Shown: in pieces, positions 1 to 9,480 of the stretch | How positions within the stretch are numbered: the stretch's first letter is position 1 | How the letters are laid out: each line of letters opens with the position of its first letter | Origin: Paraburkholderia tropica | GTDB lineage: Bacteria; Pseudomonadota; Gammaproteobacteria; Burkholderiales; Burkholderiaceae | Assembly: GCF_914484835.1 (NCBI RefSeq) | Contig: NZ_CAJZAR010000048.1 | Coordinates: 1-64,000, forward strand | DNA: 64,000 nucleotides | Direction: 5' to 3' | Made by a program: the position numbers and the translations under genes | The notes under the pieces: model-generated | The model's database searches: none | Told to the model about the DNA's origin: nothing | What the model saw: only the letters and a program-made list of their open reading frames with translations

Positions 1-135
1 GGCGCGGCGCTCGGCGGCGGCGCGGGTTCGGCGCTCGGCGGCAACATCTCGCGTTCGAATTCATACGCAGACGACTACTCGCGCGGCTATCACGGCAAGC
101 GTCACCACGGCAACAAGCATCGCCATTGGGATTGA
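1..135 (+). CDS. C-terminal end of a glycine-rich protein (partial)
   Basis: An open frame enters from the left edge and stops at TGA 133-135, giving 44 visible residues. It begins with a Gly/Ala-rich stretch (GAALGGGAGSALGG) like a glycine-zipper segment and ends in a basic, His-rich tail (HGKRHHGNKHRHWD). A strong hairpin with a T-run follows 30 bases later, which supports a real gene end. Glycine-zipper proteins are often small outer-membrane or periplasmic proteins, but the N-terminus is missing and I cannot name the family. Frame and stop are seen; envelope location is inference. Confidence 0.6.
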   Translation, partial: GAALGGGAGSALGGNISRSNSYADDYSRGYHGKRHHGNKHRHWD

Positions 136-167
136 AGCGCCCGCTCCTCCGCGAGCACGCTTTAAAG

Positions 168-206
168 AAAAACGGCACGGCGAATCGAATCGCCGTGCCG
201 TTTTTT
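168..206. terminator. Bidirectional rho-independent terminator
   Basis: Perfect 11-bp stem (173-183 with 190-200, arm cggcacggcga) with a 6-base loop. An A-run lies on the left and TTTTTT on the right, so it can end the partial gene on + and the chemoreceptor gene on -. Confidence 0.85.
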
Positions 207-238
207 ATTCGCCTCGCGCGTGAATCGCGAATCGACTA

Positions 239-1765
239 TCAAGCGAGCCGGAACACGCCCACCGCTTCGCGCAATTCCACCGCCTGCTCGGCCAAGGCAT
301 GCGCGGCCGCCGACGCCTCTTCCACGAGCGCCGCATTCTGCTGCGTGACTTCGTCCATTTGCGTAACCGCCACATTCACCTGCTCGATGCCGGTGCTCTG
401 CTCCTGCGAAGCGGTCGCGATTTCGTCGATGATGGTCGTCACGCGCTGCACGGCCGCCACCATGTCCTGAATCACGCTGCCCGCGTCGTTCACGAGCGAC
501 GATCCCGCGTCGATGCGCTGCGCCGAAGCCTCGATCAGCTTTTTGATTTCCTTCGCCGCCGCGCCGCTGCGCTGCGCGAGCGTGCGCACTTCCGAAGCGA
601 CCACCGCGAAGCCGCGGCCCTCCTCGCCCGCGCGCGCGGCCTCGACTGCCGCATTCAACGCGAGAATATTGGTTTGAAACGCAATGCCGTCGATGACCGC
701 GATGATGTCGACGATCTCACCGGAACTCGTCGAAATGCCGCGCATGGTCTCGACCACTTCGGCCATCAGATCCTTGCCGCGCACCGCCGTGCCCGCCGCG
801 TCGCTGGCCAGCAGCGCCGCCTGTTTCGCGTTCGCCGCGTTCTGGCGCACGGTGGCCGTGATCTGCTCCATGCTCGCGGCCGTTTCTTCGAGCGAGGCGG
901 CCTGTTCTTCGGTACGCGACGACAGACCCTGATTGCCCGCCGCGATCTGCCCGCTCGCCGACGCCACGCCTTCCGCGTGTCCACGCACCTGGCTCACCAC
1001 GCCCACGAGGCTGCGCTGCATGCCCTTGAGCGCGCGCAGCAGGAGCGCCGTTTCATCGCGTCCGCTCGCCTGCACTTCGAACGCGAGATTGCCTTCCGCT
1101 ACCGCGCTCGCGCAATCGAGCGCGCGCGAAAGCGGCTTCGTCACGGTGCGGCTGAACAACCAGCTGCCTGTCATCGAGATGATGAGCGCGGCCACCATCA
1201 GCACCGCGCTGATCGCCGTCGCGTGGCGCGCTTCTTCCGCTGCATCGGCGGAAATCTGCGCACTGTCCGCCGCGATCTTGCGCGCGGCCTGATCGAGCAG
1301 CGCGGCGGGCGCGCGGTCCACGCCGGCCACCGCGTGATCGCCGGCCGTCGGATCGAAACCCGCCGCCTTGAATGCCGCGAGACCGTTGCGATAGCCCTCG
1401 CCCATTTTCGTGTGCGCACTCGCGAATTGATCGATCAGATCGCGGCTTTCGCCTGCGGGCAAACTCGCCTTGAGTTGCGCGGCGAGCGTATCGACTTCGC
1501 GCTCGCGCGCCTGAAACGCGGACCAATGCTTGTCGAGCATCGCCGGATCCTTACCGCGCAGCAGCGTGTCTTTCCATTCCTGAACCTGCACCTTGAACGC
1601 GAGCAGCGTGTTCATCACGGCGCGCTCGTTCGCCACGCTGCTCTGCACCGTCGTGCCGTACACGGTCAGCGACTGGTTCAGCGAGTAGATTCCGTAGAAC
1701 GCCCCCGCGAACATCAACAGGAGCGCCGCCGCGAACGCGAGCGGAATCTTCAGGGTCAGCTTCAT
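239..1765 (-). CDS. Methyl-accepting chemotaxis protein
   Basis: A 508-residue inner-membrane chemoreceptor that should control CheA/CheW. TM1 is at residues 8-29 ([17 protein letters not shown]). A Tar-type four-helix periplasmic ligand domain covers about 30-185, TM2 about 185-207, HAMP about 210-262, and the cytoplasmic signalling domain 270-500. The hairpin tip carries the hallmark [19 protein letters not shown]. The C-terminus ends VGVFRLA, with no NWETF-type CheR-binding pentapeptide. It is a single-gene unit transcribed away from the rhamnose operon. The ligand is unknown; adjacency to the rhamnose importer makes sugar sensing possible but is only contextual. The family call is certain. 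Confidence 0.95.
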   Translation of the reverse strand: MKLTLKIPLAFAAALLLMFAGAFYGIYSLNQSLTVYGTTVQSSVANERAVMNTLLAFKVQVQEWKDTLLRGKDPAMLDKHWSAFQAREREVDTLAAQLKASLPAGESRDLIDQFASAHTKMGEGYRNGLAAFKAAGFDPTAGDHAVAGVDRAPAALLDQAARKIAADSAQISADAAEEARHATAISAVLMVAALIISMTGSWLFSRTVTKPLSRALDCASAVAEGNLAFEVQASGRDETALLLRALKGMQRSLVGVVSQVRGHAEGVASASGQIAAGNQGLSSRTEEQAASLEETAASMEQITATVRQNAANAKQAALLASDAAGTAVRGKDLMAEVVETMRGISTSSGEIVDIIAVIDGIAFQTNILALNAAVEAARAGEEGRGFAVVASEVRTLAQRSGAAAKEIKKLIEASAQRIDAGSSLVNDAGSVIQDMVAAVQRVTTIIDEIATASQEQSTGIEQVNVAVTQMDEVTQQNAALVEEASAAAHALAEQAVELREAVGVFRLA

Positions 1766-1965
1766 CGTCTATTCCTTGCGGTTGCCATGCGCGCCGCGCC
1801 GGGCGTCAATCGCCCGGCGGCCAGCGCCACGTCATGCTATCGGCAAGGAATTCGCAAACTGAAGGGACGGGAAGGCACGAAAAAAGACTCTTCCTCGATT
1901 TGATTTAATCAGACAAAAGCGCGATGCCACGCCTCGATGACAACAATAAACGGGGCCATGATTCG

Positions 1966-1989
1966 GGGCTAAATTCAGGGCTAAATTCA
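1966..1989. repeat. 12-bp direct repeat, two copies
   Basis: The unit gggctaaattca occurs twice head to tail (1966-1977, 1978-1989) and is followed by a partial third copy (gggcc). It lies just beyond the terminator of the rhamnose transport operon. Confidence 0.7.
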
Positions 1990-1995
1990 GGGGCC

Positions 1996-2021
1996 AAAAA
2001 AAGACCCGGCATCGCCGGGTC
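1996..2021 (-). terminator. Terminator of the rhamnose transport operon
   Basis: Stem gacccggc (2003-2010) pairs with gccgggtc (2014-2021) across a 3-base loop. The seven A residues at 1996-2002 read as a U-tract on the minus strand, about 80 bases after the rhaS stop. Confidence 0.85.
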
Positions 2022-2052
2022 GTGTTGCCTTGCATCGAATCGCATTGAATCG

Positions 2053-2092
2053 CGCAATGCCGAAATGCCGAAATGCCGAAATGCCACGATGC
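2053..2092. repeat. 8-bp tandem repeat next to the rhaS stop codon
   Basis: Five consecutive 8-base units: cgcaatgc, then cgaaatgc three times (2061-2084), then cacgatgc. The array ends 10 bases before the rhaS stop codon at 2103, inside the predicted 3' UTR of the rhamnose transport operon. Confidence 0.85.
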
Positions 2093-2102
2093 TATCGATA
2101 TT

Positions 2103-3110
2103 TCAGAAATTGAAATTGTCGATATTCGACGCGTCGAACGTGGTCGGCGGCCCGAGAATCACTTCGCCGCTCTTGCCGACGGTACGCTTGCCGAGCTTGC
2201 CCGCTTCGAACGTATCGCCTTCCTTGCCGGTGATCGTGCCCGACGCGAGATTCGCCGCCGCATAGGCCGCGAGATAGCCGAGCGCACCCGGATCCCAAAG
2301 CTGGAACGCCTTCACGGTGCCGTTCTTCACGAACGCGCGCATCTGGTTCGGCGTGCCGAGACCCGTCACCGCCACCTTGCCTTTGCTCGACGACGACGAG
2401 ATATAACGCGCGGCCGCCGCAATGCCCACCGACGTCGGCGCGACGATCGCCTTCAGGTTCGGATACGCTTGCAGCAGGCCTTGCGTTTCGACGAACGACT
2501 TCTGGTCGTCGTCATTGCCGTAAGCGATTTTCACGAGCTTCATCTTCGCGTATTCGGGCTTCTTCAATTCTTCCTGCATCCACTTGATCCACGTATTCTG
2601 ATTCGTGGCATTCGGCGTGGCCGAAAGAATCGCGAATTCGCCTTCGTTGTTCATCAGCTTGGCGACGAGTTGAATCTGGCCGCGGCCAATGCTTTCCGCG
2701 TTGGCCTGATTCACGAAGATCTGCCGGCCGTCGGGCGCGGTATCGGAATCGAACGTGACGACCTTGATGCCCTGCGCCATTGCACGCTTCAGATACGGCA
2801 CGAGCGCGTTGGCGTCGTTGGCCGCGATCACGATGGCGTCCTGATGCTGCGTGGTCAGCGTGTTGATATACGAGACCTGCGAGGACGCGCCCGCATCCGA
2901 AGGACCGACGACCTTGCCTTCGCCCTTGAACTCCTTGATGGCGTCCATGCCGCCGTTATCGGCGATCACTTCGTACGGGTTGTTGATCTGTTTCGGCACG
3001 AAGGCGATCTTCAAGCCTTCCTTGATGCCCGCGGCGTGCGCGGTCAATCCCGCGCCCAAAAGCGTCGCGCACAGCAGGGCCGTGCACAGGTGACGTACTG
3101 GCTTCATCAT
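2103..3110 (-). CDS. rhaS: Rhamnose ABC transporter, periplasmic substrate-binding protein
   Basis: 335 residues with a signal peptide (MMKPVRHLCTALLCATLLGAGLTAHA, cleaved near residue 26-27), then a type I periplasmic binding fold (Peripla_BP_4). It should capture L-rhamnose and deliver it to the two permeases encoded upstream. The start has an SD (GAGGAGA, 7-base spacing); ATG-ATG leaves two possible starts. It is the last gene of the operon RhaM, lactonase, ATPase, permease, permease, binding protein, separated from the permease by 137 bases, so it may have its own promoter. The family call is firm. Rhamnose specificity follows from the neighbouring catabolic genes and the similarity to rhizobial RhaS; it is not the E. 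coli regulator of the same name. Confidence 0.9.
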   Translation of the reverse strand: MMKPVRHLCTALLCATLLGAGLTAHAAGIKEGLKIAFVPKQINNPYEVIADNGGMDAIKEFKGEGKVVGPSDAGASSQVSYINTLTTQHQDAIVIAANDANALVPYLKRAMAQGIKVVTFDSDTAPDGRQIFVNQANAESIGRGQIQLVAKLMNNEGEFAILSATPNATNQNTWIKWMQEELKKPEYAKMKLVKIAYGNDDDQKSFVETQGLLQAYPNLKAIVAPTSVGIAAAARYISSSSSKGKVAVTGLGTPNQMRAFVKNGTVKAFQLWDPGALGYLAAYAAANLASGTITGKEGDTFEAGKLGKRTVGKSGEVILGPPTTFDASNIDNFNF

Positions 3111-3156
3111 GAACGTGTCTCCTCGATGGATGCCCGAAGCGATTCGGGCGCATGCT

Positions 3157-3224
3157 ACTTCGTTGTGACTTCGTTATTGCGGCTTCGTGTTGCGTTGATG
3201 ACTCGATTGCGACTTCGACTACGA
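3157..3224. repeat. Degenerate ACTTCG-type repeats between permease and rhaS
   Basis: About five imperfect copies of a motif like acttcgttgtg with 11-14 base spacing fill half of the 137-base gap between the permease and binding-protein genes. The period is irregular. It may simply be low-complexity DNA. Confidence 0.4.
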
Positions 3225-3247
3225 ATGAGGTCCTGGTGAATGGCGCG

Positions 3248-4270
3248 TCATGCAGCCTGCCGCGCGAGCGCGCGCCGGTCGCGCAGCGTGCGCCAGCGCG
3301 CCGCGAGATTCGGAATCAGCACCGAGGCGAGCAGCAACGCCCCCGTCACGATCGTGAGCGTTTCGCTGGACACGTCGGCGAGCGTCAGCGCATTCTTCAG
3401 GACACCGACAATCAGCAGCGAAAGCAGCACGCCATACATCGAGCCGCGCCCGCCGAAAATACTCACGCCGCCGAACAGCACCGCCGCGATCACCGACAAT
3501 TCGAAACCCTCGCCGTTGTCGCCGCGCGCGCTCGTGAAGCGCAGCGTGTAGACGATGCCCGCGAGCGCGCTCATCACGCCCGACAACACGAAAAGGCGGA
3601 TCTTGACCTTCGCGACGTCGATGCCCGAAAACGAAGCCGCCGTGCTGTTCGCGCCGATTGCGTAGAGGCTGCGTCCGAACGCCGTGGCTTGCAGCAGCAA
3701 GGTGAAGATCACCGCGCACGCCACGACAATCAGGAACGGCAGCGGAATGAACGTGCTGCCGAGGTTGCTCATGCCGAACAGCGTGTATGCGGGCGGAAAA
3801 TCGGCAATCGCCTGATCGCCGAGCAGCACATAGGCGAGACCGCGAAAGAGCGCGAGCGTGCCGATCGTGACGGCCAGCGAAGGCAGATTCAGCTTCACGA
3901 TCACGAGGCCGTTGAAAAGACCGGCGAGGCCGCCGGCCACGATCACGAGCACCATCGCGAGCGGCATCGGCATGCCCATGTGCCAGAGCACGCCGAGCAG
4001 CGCGCTCGACGCACCGAGCACCGACGCCACCGAAAGATCGATTTCGGCCGCGACGATGATGAGCGTCATCGGCAAGGCCATGAGTGCGACTTCGGTGAGA
4101 TCCGCGAGCACGTTGCTCAGGTTCGCACCCGTGAGAAACACGTTCGACAGCAAACGCCCCGCGAGCAGCGAGAGCACGAGTATCACCACGAGCAGCGTTT
4201 CCCAACTGAGCGGCAGGCCCGGACGGCGCGTGAGCAATGCGGAATCCGGTTTGGAAGCAGGCTTAGCCAT
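3248..4270 (-). CDS. rhaQ: Rhamnose ABC transporter permease (second)
   Basis: 340 residues of the BPD_transp_2 (RbsC/XylH-like) family: about ten hydrophobic helices with the conserved cytoplasmic segment around GIVYTLRFTSARGDNGEGFEL preceding the C-terminal helices. It forms the inner-membrane channel with the adjacent permease, driven by the tandem ATPase. The start ATG has SD GAGGAAA. It overlaps the end of the upstream permease gene by 8 bases, indicating translational coupling. Calling it RhaQ rather than RhaP is by order only. Confidence 0.9.
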   Translation of the reverse strand: MAKPASKPDSALLTRRPGLPLSWETLLVVILVLSLLAGRLLSNVFLTGANLSNVLADLTEVALMALPMTLIIVAAEIDLSVASVLGASSALLGVLWHMGMPMPLAMVLVIVAGGLAGLFNGLVIVKLNLPSLAVTIGTLALFRGLAYVLLGDQAIADFPPAYTLFGMSNLGSTFIPLPFLIVVACAVIFTLLLQATAFGRSLYAIGANSTAASFSGIDVAKVKIRLFVLSGVMSALAGIVYTLRFTSARGDNGEGFELSVIAAVLFGGVSIFGGRGSMYGVLLSLLIVGVLKNALTLADVSSETLTIVTGALLLASVLIPNLAARWRTLRDRRALARQAA

Positions 4271-5318
4271 GATCGCGTTTCCTCATCATGCGTTTGGCGA
4301 CGGAGCGGGCGAGCAGCGTATCGGCGGCGATGGCCGCGACGATCAGCGCGCCTTGAATGGCCTGCTCCCAGAATGGCGAGACGTGCAGCACGACGAGCGC
4401 GATACTGATCACGCCGAGCACCAGCGCGCCGAGCGTCGCGCCGAGTATCGTGCCCACGCCGCCTGTGATCGCCACGCTGCCCACCACGGCGGCGGCCACC
4501 ACTTGCAGTTCGACGCCTTTCGCGGTGCTCGCGTCGACGGTGCCGAAACGCGCGAGCCACAGCGCGCCTGCGAGTCCCGCAATCGCGCCGCTGATCATGA
4601 AACCCACGGCCACGCGCCGTTCGACGTTGATGCCCGCGAGCCGCGCGGCTTCCGGGTTCGAGCCGATCGCATAGTATTCGCGGCCGGGCCGGAACTGCTT
4701 CAGATACACGGAGAGCGCGATAAGCAGCACGATCGCGATCAGCGCGAGCACCGGCACGCCAAGCAGCGATCCTGTAGCGAGACGCGAGAACGCATCGGGC
4801 AGGCTCGTGGCGTTGATCTGTCCGCCGTGCACCCACGCATAATCTGCACCCCGAAATATATACAGCGTCGACAGCGTGGCGACCAGCGACGGCACGCGCC
4901 CCACCGCCACCAGCAGCGCGTTGATCGAGCCCGCCACCACGCCGATCGCCAGCCCCGCGAGCAAGGCGACGATTACCGGCATATGCGGAAAAGCCACATA
5001 CAGACTGCCGACCGCATACGCGCTCACGCCCACCGTCGAGCCCACCGAGAGATCGATATGGCGCATCAGGATCACGATCGTCATGCCCGCCGTGAGCAAG
5101 CTGACGATGGCGACGTTGAGCAGCACGTCGCGCAGATTCTGCAGATTGAGGAACTGCGGCTTCGCGAGCGACGTGCCGCCAATGATCAGCAGCAGCACGA
5201 CGAACAGCGTGGTCTCGCGGCTTTTCGCGAGCGCCTGCATCAGTGCGGCCGGCCCGTTGCGCGGCGCGCGCGGTTCGCCGCCGTGCAAGGGATGAGGAGA
5301 AGTGGAATGACCCATCAT
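4263..5318 (-). CDS. rhaP: Rhamnose ABC transporter permease (first)
   Basis: 351 residues, paralogous to the next permease (BPD_transp_2 family, about ten membrane helices). It has a 25-35 residue hydrophilic N-terminus rich in His, Pro and Arg, then helices starting at [10 protein letters not shown]. The EAA-like cytoplasmic loop region is seen around [20 protein letters not shown]. It forms a heterodimeric channel with RhaQ. The ATG-ATG start overlaps the ATPase stop codon (ATGA arrangement) and its own end overlaps the RhaQ start, so the three genes are tightly coupled. Two different permeases with one double-domain ATPase match the rhizobial rhaSTPQ architecture. Confidence 0.9.
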   Translation of the reverse strand: MMGHSTSPHPLHGGEPRAPRNGPAALMQALAKSRETTLFVVLLLIIGGTSLAKPQFLNLQNLRDVLLNVAIVSLLTAGMTIVILMRHIDLSVGSTVGVSAYAVGSLYVAFPHMPVIVALLAGLAIGVVAGSINALLVAVGRVPSLVATLSTLYIFRGADYAWVHGGQINATSLPDAFSRLATGSLLGVPVLALIAIVLLIALSVYLKQFRPGREYYAIGSNPEAARLAGINVERRVAVGFMISGAIAGLAGALWLARFGTVDASTAKGVELQVVAAAVVGSVAITGGVGTILGATLGALVLGVISIALVVLHVSPFWEQAIQGALIVAAIAADTLLARSVAKRMMRKRDHG

Positions 5319-6850
5319 GCTGCATGCCCCAGATGAATGTTGGTCTGACCGAGCGCCGCGCTCATGATGCGTTCCTCGTTGGCGTCGGCGCGCGCGATAT
5401 CGGCGGTGATGCGGCCTTCGTGCATGACCAGTACGCGGTCGGCCATGCCGAGCACTTCCGGCAGTTCGCTCGAAATCATCAGCACGGCCATGCCTTCACG
5501 CACGAGTTCGGCGAGCGCGCCATAGACTTCGGCTTTCGCGCCCACGTCGATGCCGCGCGTCGGTTCGTCGATGATCAGTACTTTCGGCCCCGTGGCGAGC
5601 CACTTGCCGAGCACCACCTTCTGCTGGTTGCCGCCGGACAGCGTCCCCACGGGCGCATTCAGATCGCTCGCCTTGAGACGCAGCCGCGTGCCCCATTGCC
5701 CCGCCAGCTGCACTTCGCGTCCCGCGGAAATCAGGCCGAATCGCACCAGACGCCCGAGTACGGTCAGCGACGCATTGCGCGCAATGCTCAGTTCGAGCGC
5801 GAGCCCCTGCTGCCGCCGGTCCTCGGGCACGAGCGCGAGCCCGGCCCGCACGGCCGCCGCCGGCTTGCCCATCTTCAGCGGCTTGCCCGCGATCTGCACC
5901 TGCCCCGCATCGCTCGGATCGATGCCGAAGATCGCGCGCGCCACTTCGCTGCGGCCCGCGCCCACGAGTCCCGCTAGCGCGACGATCTCGCCCGCGCGCA
6001 CGTCGAACGCGATGTCCTTGAAAACGCCGCGCCGCGTGAGGCCGCGCACGCGCAGCATCACTTCGCCGGGCTTCACGTCGGCCTTCGGATAGAAGGTCGC
6101 GAGATCGCGGCCCACCATCTTCGCGACGATGTCCTGCGTGTTCAGCGTGGCCGTGGGCGCGTCGAACACCTTGGCGCCGTCGCGCATGATGGTCACGTGC
6201 TGCGTGAGCACGAACACCTCTTCGAGCCGGTGCGTGATGAACAGAATCGCCACGCCGCGCTCGCGCAGCTTGCGCGCGATGGTAAAGAGCCGCTCCACTT
6301 CGGGCAGCGACAGCGCGGCCGTGGGCTCGTCCATGATCAGCACGTTCGCATTGAGCGACAGCGCTTTCGCGATCTCGATCACCTGCTGATCCGCAATCGA
6401 CAAGCCGCGCACGAGGCGCTCGGCCTTGAGGTCGACACCGAGCGACGCAAGCAGCGCCGCCACTTCGCGATGCATGGTGTCGTAGTCGATACGCCCCACC
6501 TTGTCCACGGGCTGACGCCCCATGTAAATGTTTTCGGCGATCGATAGATCGAAAAACAGTGTGGGCTCCTGATAAATCACCGCGATACCCATGTCGCGTG
6601 CCTGAGCGGGCGAGGTGAACTCGCGCGCCTCGCCATCGACGAACAATTCGCCGCTATCGGGACGATGCACGCCCGCGAGTATCTTCACGAGCGTCGACTT
6701 GCCCGCGCCGTTTTCGCCGAGCAGCGCATGCACCTCGCCCGCCTTGAGCACGAGCGAGCCGTCCACGAGCGCGCGCACGCGCCCAAACGACTTGCTCGCG
6801 CCGCGCAGTTCGAGACGCGGTACGTCTGCGGCCTGGGTTTTCGATTCCAC
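5315..6850 (-). CDS. rhaT: Rhamnose ABC transporter, tandem ATPase
   Basis: 511 residues with two ABC domains, as in RbsA/XylG/MglA. The first domain (about 10-240) has Walker [10 protein letters not shown], a signature region around LSIADQQ, and Walker B VLIMDEPT. The second (about 260-500) has a degenerate Walker A (GLVGAGRS), the signature LSGGNQQK and Walker B VLIIDEPT, as expected for sugar importers of this class. The start is GTG, chosen because AGGAG lies 6 bases upstream; the nearby ATG is out of frame. It couples ATP hydrolysis to rhamnose uptake through RhaP/RhaQ. Confidence 0.93.
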   Translation of the reverse strand: MESKTQAADVPRLELRGASKSFGRVRALVDGSLVLKAGEVHALLGENGAGKSTLVKILAGVHRPDSGELFVDGEAREFTSPAQARDMGIAVIYQEPTLFFDLSIAENIYMGRQPVDKVGRIDYDTMHREVAALLASLGVDLKAERLVRGLSIADQQVIEIAKALSLNANVLIMDEPTAALSLPEVERLFTIARKLRERGVAILFITHRLEEVFVLTQHVTIMRDGAKVFDAPTATLNTQDIVAKMVGRDLATFYPKADVKPGEVMLRVRGLTRRGVFKDIAFDVRAGEIVALAGLVGAGRSEVARAIFGIDPSDAGQVQIAGKPLKMGKPAAAVRAGLALVPEDRRQQGLALELSIARNASLTVLGRLVRFGLISAGREVQLAGQWGTRLRLKASDLNAPVGTLSGGNQQKVVLGKWLATGPKVLIIDEPTRGIDVGAKAEVYGALAELVREGMAVLMISSELPEVLGMADRVLVMHEGRITADIARADANEERIMSAALGQTNIHLGHAA

Positions 6851-6904
6851 GCATGTCTCCTGATTAGCGGCTCGTGCTTGTTTTCGTGCGCGAGCGCGGA
6901 TTCT

Positions 6905-7804
6905 CTAGATGCGATAAATGCGTTCGGCGTTGCCGCAAAAAAGCGCGTGCCTGTCGCGCTCGCTGGCGTCGCTCACGATCGCGGCATAGGCGTGCCACAA
7001 ATCGGCGTAACTGCCGAACAGACGATCGACCGGGAAATTCGACGCGAACATCGCGCGCTCCACGCCGAATGCGTCGATGGCTTCGAGCACATACGGCCGC
7101 AGACTTTCCACGCTCCACGTGTGATCGAACATCGCCAGCCCGCTGATCTTCACCGACACGTTCGGGCAGGCCGCGAGCAGCCGCAGCCCTTCGCGCCACG
7201 CGCGCCAGCCCGCCACGCTGCTGCGATCGACGAACATGCCGCAATGATTGACGACGAGCGCGATGCCCGGATGCGCGCGCGCGAGCGCGGCGGCCTCTTC
7301 CATTTGCGCGGGATACAGTTGCAAATCGAATGAGAAGTCGTGCTTCTCAAGTAAAGCAAAGTGCTCGCGCCACAGCGTTTCGCGCATATAGTGGCGGCCC
7401 ACGTAGTCATACAGCGAATTCGTGTGCACGTTGAGAATCTGGCGAATGCCGCGCACGCGTTTGAACGCCGCGTGCCGCGCGAGAATGTCCGGCGCGTTGG
7501 CCGCGCTCAGATCGCAGGCGGCCACGATGGCATTCGGCAAACCGTGCGCGGGATTGCCATCGGCCTCCGCGAGCGATTCGAGCCAGCGCGTTTCCTCCAC
7601 CGGATCGGCGGGATCGTGATTCGCTTCCACGTGCACGACCTTGAGCACATGGATATCGCCGGCCTCGCGCACGAGATCGGCGGGCAAATAGTTATGCTTG
7701 AGTTCGCGCGCATCGCAGACGAACGACGTGGCGGGCTTCGCGAGCCACGGATAATGATGCGTGTCGAGGTCCCAGAAGTGGACGTGCGGATCGACGACCT
7801 GCAT
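6905..7804 (-). CDS. Amidohydrolase-family L-rhamnono-lactonase
   Basis: 299 residues of the Amidohydro_2 (PF04909) TIM-barrel family. Metal-ligand motifs are visible: DPHVHFWD near the N-terminus, VVNHCG in the middle and FASNFPVDR near the C-terminus. The expected reaction is hydrolysis of L-rhamnono-1,4-lactone to L-rhamnonate, the second step of the oxidative rhamnose pathway (LRA2 role). The start at MQVVDPHVHF has SD AGGAG. It sits between the mutarotase and the importer ATPase in one operon. The family also includes fuconolactonase and 2-pyrone hydrolases; the rhamnose assignment rests on the surrounding genes. Confidence 0.85.
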   Translation of the reverse strand: MQVVDPHVHFWDLDTHHYPWLAKPATSFVCDARELKHNYLPADLVREAGDIHVLKVVHVEANHDPADPVEETRWLESLAEADGNPAHGLPNAIVAACDLSAANAPDILARHAAFKRVRGIRQILNVHTNSLYDYVGRHYMRETLWREHFALLEKHDFSFDLQLYPAQMEEAAALARAHPGIALVVNHCGMFVDRSSVAGWRAWREGLRLLAACPNVSVKISGLAMFDHTWSVESLRPYVLEAIDAFGVERAMFASNFPVDRLFGSYADLWHAYAAIVSDASERDRHALFCGNAERIYRI

Positions 7805-7894
7805 GGCATGCTCCTCAGGGCGAATCATGACGGCAGCGTGAAAACCGGTTCAACGGGTAAGGCGGCGTAAGACAGTCCACCGCTTCGCGCCATT

Positions 7895-8209
7895 TCAAGG
7901 CAGATGAAACACCGGCACGAGCGGCTGGGTTACCGGCACATTGCCCTCGCCCGTCTGCATGATGTCGGCCATGTAATCCCACCATTTGCGCATCACTTCG
8001 GTTTCGGGCAAACGGTCCATGCCGTGATCGGCGGGCCGTTTGAGCACGGCAAACAGCGCATGCGTGCTTTCGTCGAGAAAAATCCAGTAATCGCTTACAC
8101 CCGCATCGCGCAGCGCCTGCGCGAGTTCCGGCCAGATTTCGCGGTGACGCCGCTCGTATTCGTCCCGCTTGCCGGGATCGAGCTGCATGCGAAACGCCAG
8201 TGTTTCCAT
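7895..8209 (-). CDS. rhaM: L-rhamnose mutarotase
   Basis: 104 residues, the same length as E. coli RhaM. It interconverts the anomers of L-rhamnose. Family residues are visible: a central HREIWPEL segment, DYWIFLDE, and the conserved WWDYMADIM near the end, finishing VFHLP. The start at METLAFRM was preferred over an upstream in-frame ATG because SD GGAGA sits 7 bases before it and the length then matches the family. It is the first gene of the transport operon. In a dehydrogenase-based pathway, mutarotation would supply the anomer preferred by the dehydrogenase. Confidence 0.93.
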   Translation of the reverse strand: METLAFRMQLDPGKRDEYERRHREIWPELAQALRDAGVSDYWIFLDESTHALFAVLKRPADHGMDRLPETEVMRKWWDYMADIMQTGEGNVPVTQPLVPVFHLP

Positions 8210-8336
8210 GATCGTGTCTCCGTCCAGCTTCATTGCGCTGATCCGCTATTGCGCCGCTATTCAATGACTGTTTTGGCGGCGGCGCTGCTTATTTTGGGTG
8301 CGTCCTGGCGTTTGCCCTGGCCCGCATCGATTGCGT

Positions 8337-8365
8337 GCTTTTGCAGCGAGTCGAACGACTATAAT
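8337..8365 (+). promoter_or_regulatory. Putative promoter of the LysR gene in the rhaM/LysR divergent region
   Basis: A perfect TATAAT lies at 8360-8365, 67 bases before the LysR start. The -35 region at 17-bp spacing (8337-8342, gctttt) is weak. The 223-base divergent gap must also hold the rhaM promoter and the LysR-binding site. The segment 8369-8407 shows an imperfect inverted arrangement of cgcccatcgat and gatcgggcg. Confidence 0.45.
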
Positions 8366-8432
8366 TCGCCCATCGATAGCCAACCAATCCGATGTTGGGA
8401 TCGGGCGATACATAAACCGGATCGCAGGACCC

Positions 8433-9461
8433 ATGAACCATCAGACCGCCGTCGTCTCGCTCGTCAATCGTCTCAAGTTCAAGCACCTCGCCTTGCTCGT
8501 CGCGCTCGACGACGCACGCAACGTGCATCAGGCCGCCGACGTCATCAACGTGGCGCAGCCTAGCGCGAGCCGCATGCTCAGCGACATCGAAGAGGCCTTT
8601 GGTTTCCGCCTGTTCGAGCGCAATGCACGCGGCATGCAGCCCACGGCGCTCGGCGTCGTCACGCTCGCCTATGCGCGCCGCGCGCTGTCCGACCTCACGC
8701 GTTTCGCCGAAGATCTCGACGTCAAGCGGCGCGGCGGACACGGCCAGTTGACCGTGGGCGCCATCATGGGCGCCGCGCCCGATCTGCTCGCGCACGCTGT
8801 TGCCATGCTCAAGACCGAGCGGCCGCTGCTGCACGTGCGCATCCTCGGCGAAACCAGCGACCAGGTCGTGCAACTGCTGCATCGCCGCGACGTCGATCTC
8901 GCGCTCGGCCGTCTCACCACGCCGTTGCAGCACAACGATTTCAGCTTCGAGCCGCTGGCGCGCGAAACACTCGTGCTCGTCGTGCGTGCGCGTCATCCGC
9001 TCGCGCGGCACGAACAGATCACGCTCGCCGAACTGATGGACTGGCCGTGGGTCGCGCAACCTATCACGAGTCCCGCGCGCGAATTGTTCGAAGGCGAACT
9101 CGCGCGCGCCGGGCTCGCCACGCCGATGAATCTCACCGAATCGGCTTCGATTTTCGCCACGCTGCAACTGCTCGAAAGTTTCGACGCCGTGGCCATGCTG
9201 CCCGAGTCGGTCGTGCGCGATCACGTGCGCGGCAAGCTGCTCGTGGTGCTGCCGCTCGAAATCGGCAAGAGCCTGCCCGGCTACGGCGTGCTCACGCGCA
9301 AGAACGAAGCGCTCGCGGAACCGGCCGAGCATTTCGTCGGGCTGCTGCGCCGTTTCTCGCAGCCGTTCAAGGTCGACGATCAGGTTCACGATACGAAAGC
9401 CCAGCAACCGGCCCGATCCGCGAAGGCCGCTAAATCCACCATCGTCAACGGCCAATCGTGA
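8433..9461 (+). CDS. LysR-type regulator of the rhamnose genes
   Basis: 342 residues. The winged HTH is at about 12-75, with NVHQAADVINVAQPSASRML as the recognition helix region, followed by a LysR substrate-binding domain to about 320 and a basic Ala/Lys-rich tail. It belongs to the PcaQ/GbpR-like branch (LKFKHLALL start). It is divergent from rhaM and the importer operon and convergent with the rhamnose dehydrogenase gene, so it probably responds to rhamnose or a pathway intermediate. Regulation of this pathway by a LysR protein, rather than an AraC or DeoR type, is notable. Its target genes are inferred from position only. Confidence 0.88.
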   Translation: MNHQTAVVSLVNRLKFKHLALLVALDDARNVHQAADVINVAQPSASRMLSDIEEAFGFRLFERNARGMQPTALGVVTLAYARRALSDLTRFAEDLDVKRRGGHGQLTVGAIMGAAPDLLAHAVAMLKTERPLLHVRILGETSDQVVQLLHRRDVDLALGRLTTPLQHNDFSFEPLARETLVLVVRARHPLARHEQITLAELMDWPWVAQPITSPARELFEGELARAGLATPMNLTESASIFATLQLLESFDAVAMLPESVVRDHVRGKLLVVLPLEIGKSLPGYGVLTRKNEALAEPAEHFVGLLRRFSQPFKVDDQVHDTKAQQPARSAKAAKSTIVNGQS

Positions 9462-9480
9462 TTCCAGTGATTCATCTGGA

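Larger units (their letters stand above)
1766..2102. other. Gap between chemoreceptor and rhamnose importer: terminator and short repeats
   Basis: No convincing gene. The right half holds the terminator of the rhamnose transport operon (1996-2021), a 12-bp direct repeat and an 8-bp tandem repeat, listed separately. The left 150 bases must hold the chemoreceptor promoter; no clear -35/-10 pair was recognised. Confidence 0.6.

Noticed and set aside
299..1903. 534-codon open frame antisense to the chemoreceptor gene
   Set aside because: Arg/His-rich shadow of a gene with unmistakable MCP motifs on the minus strand.
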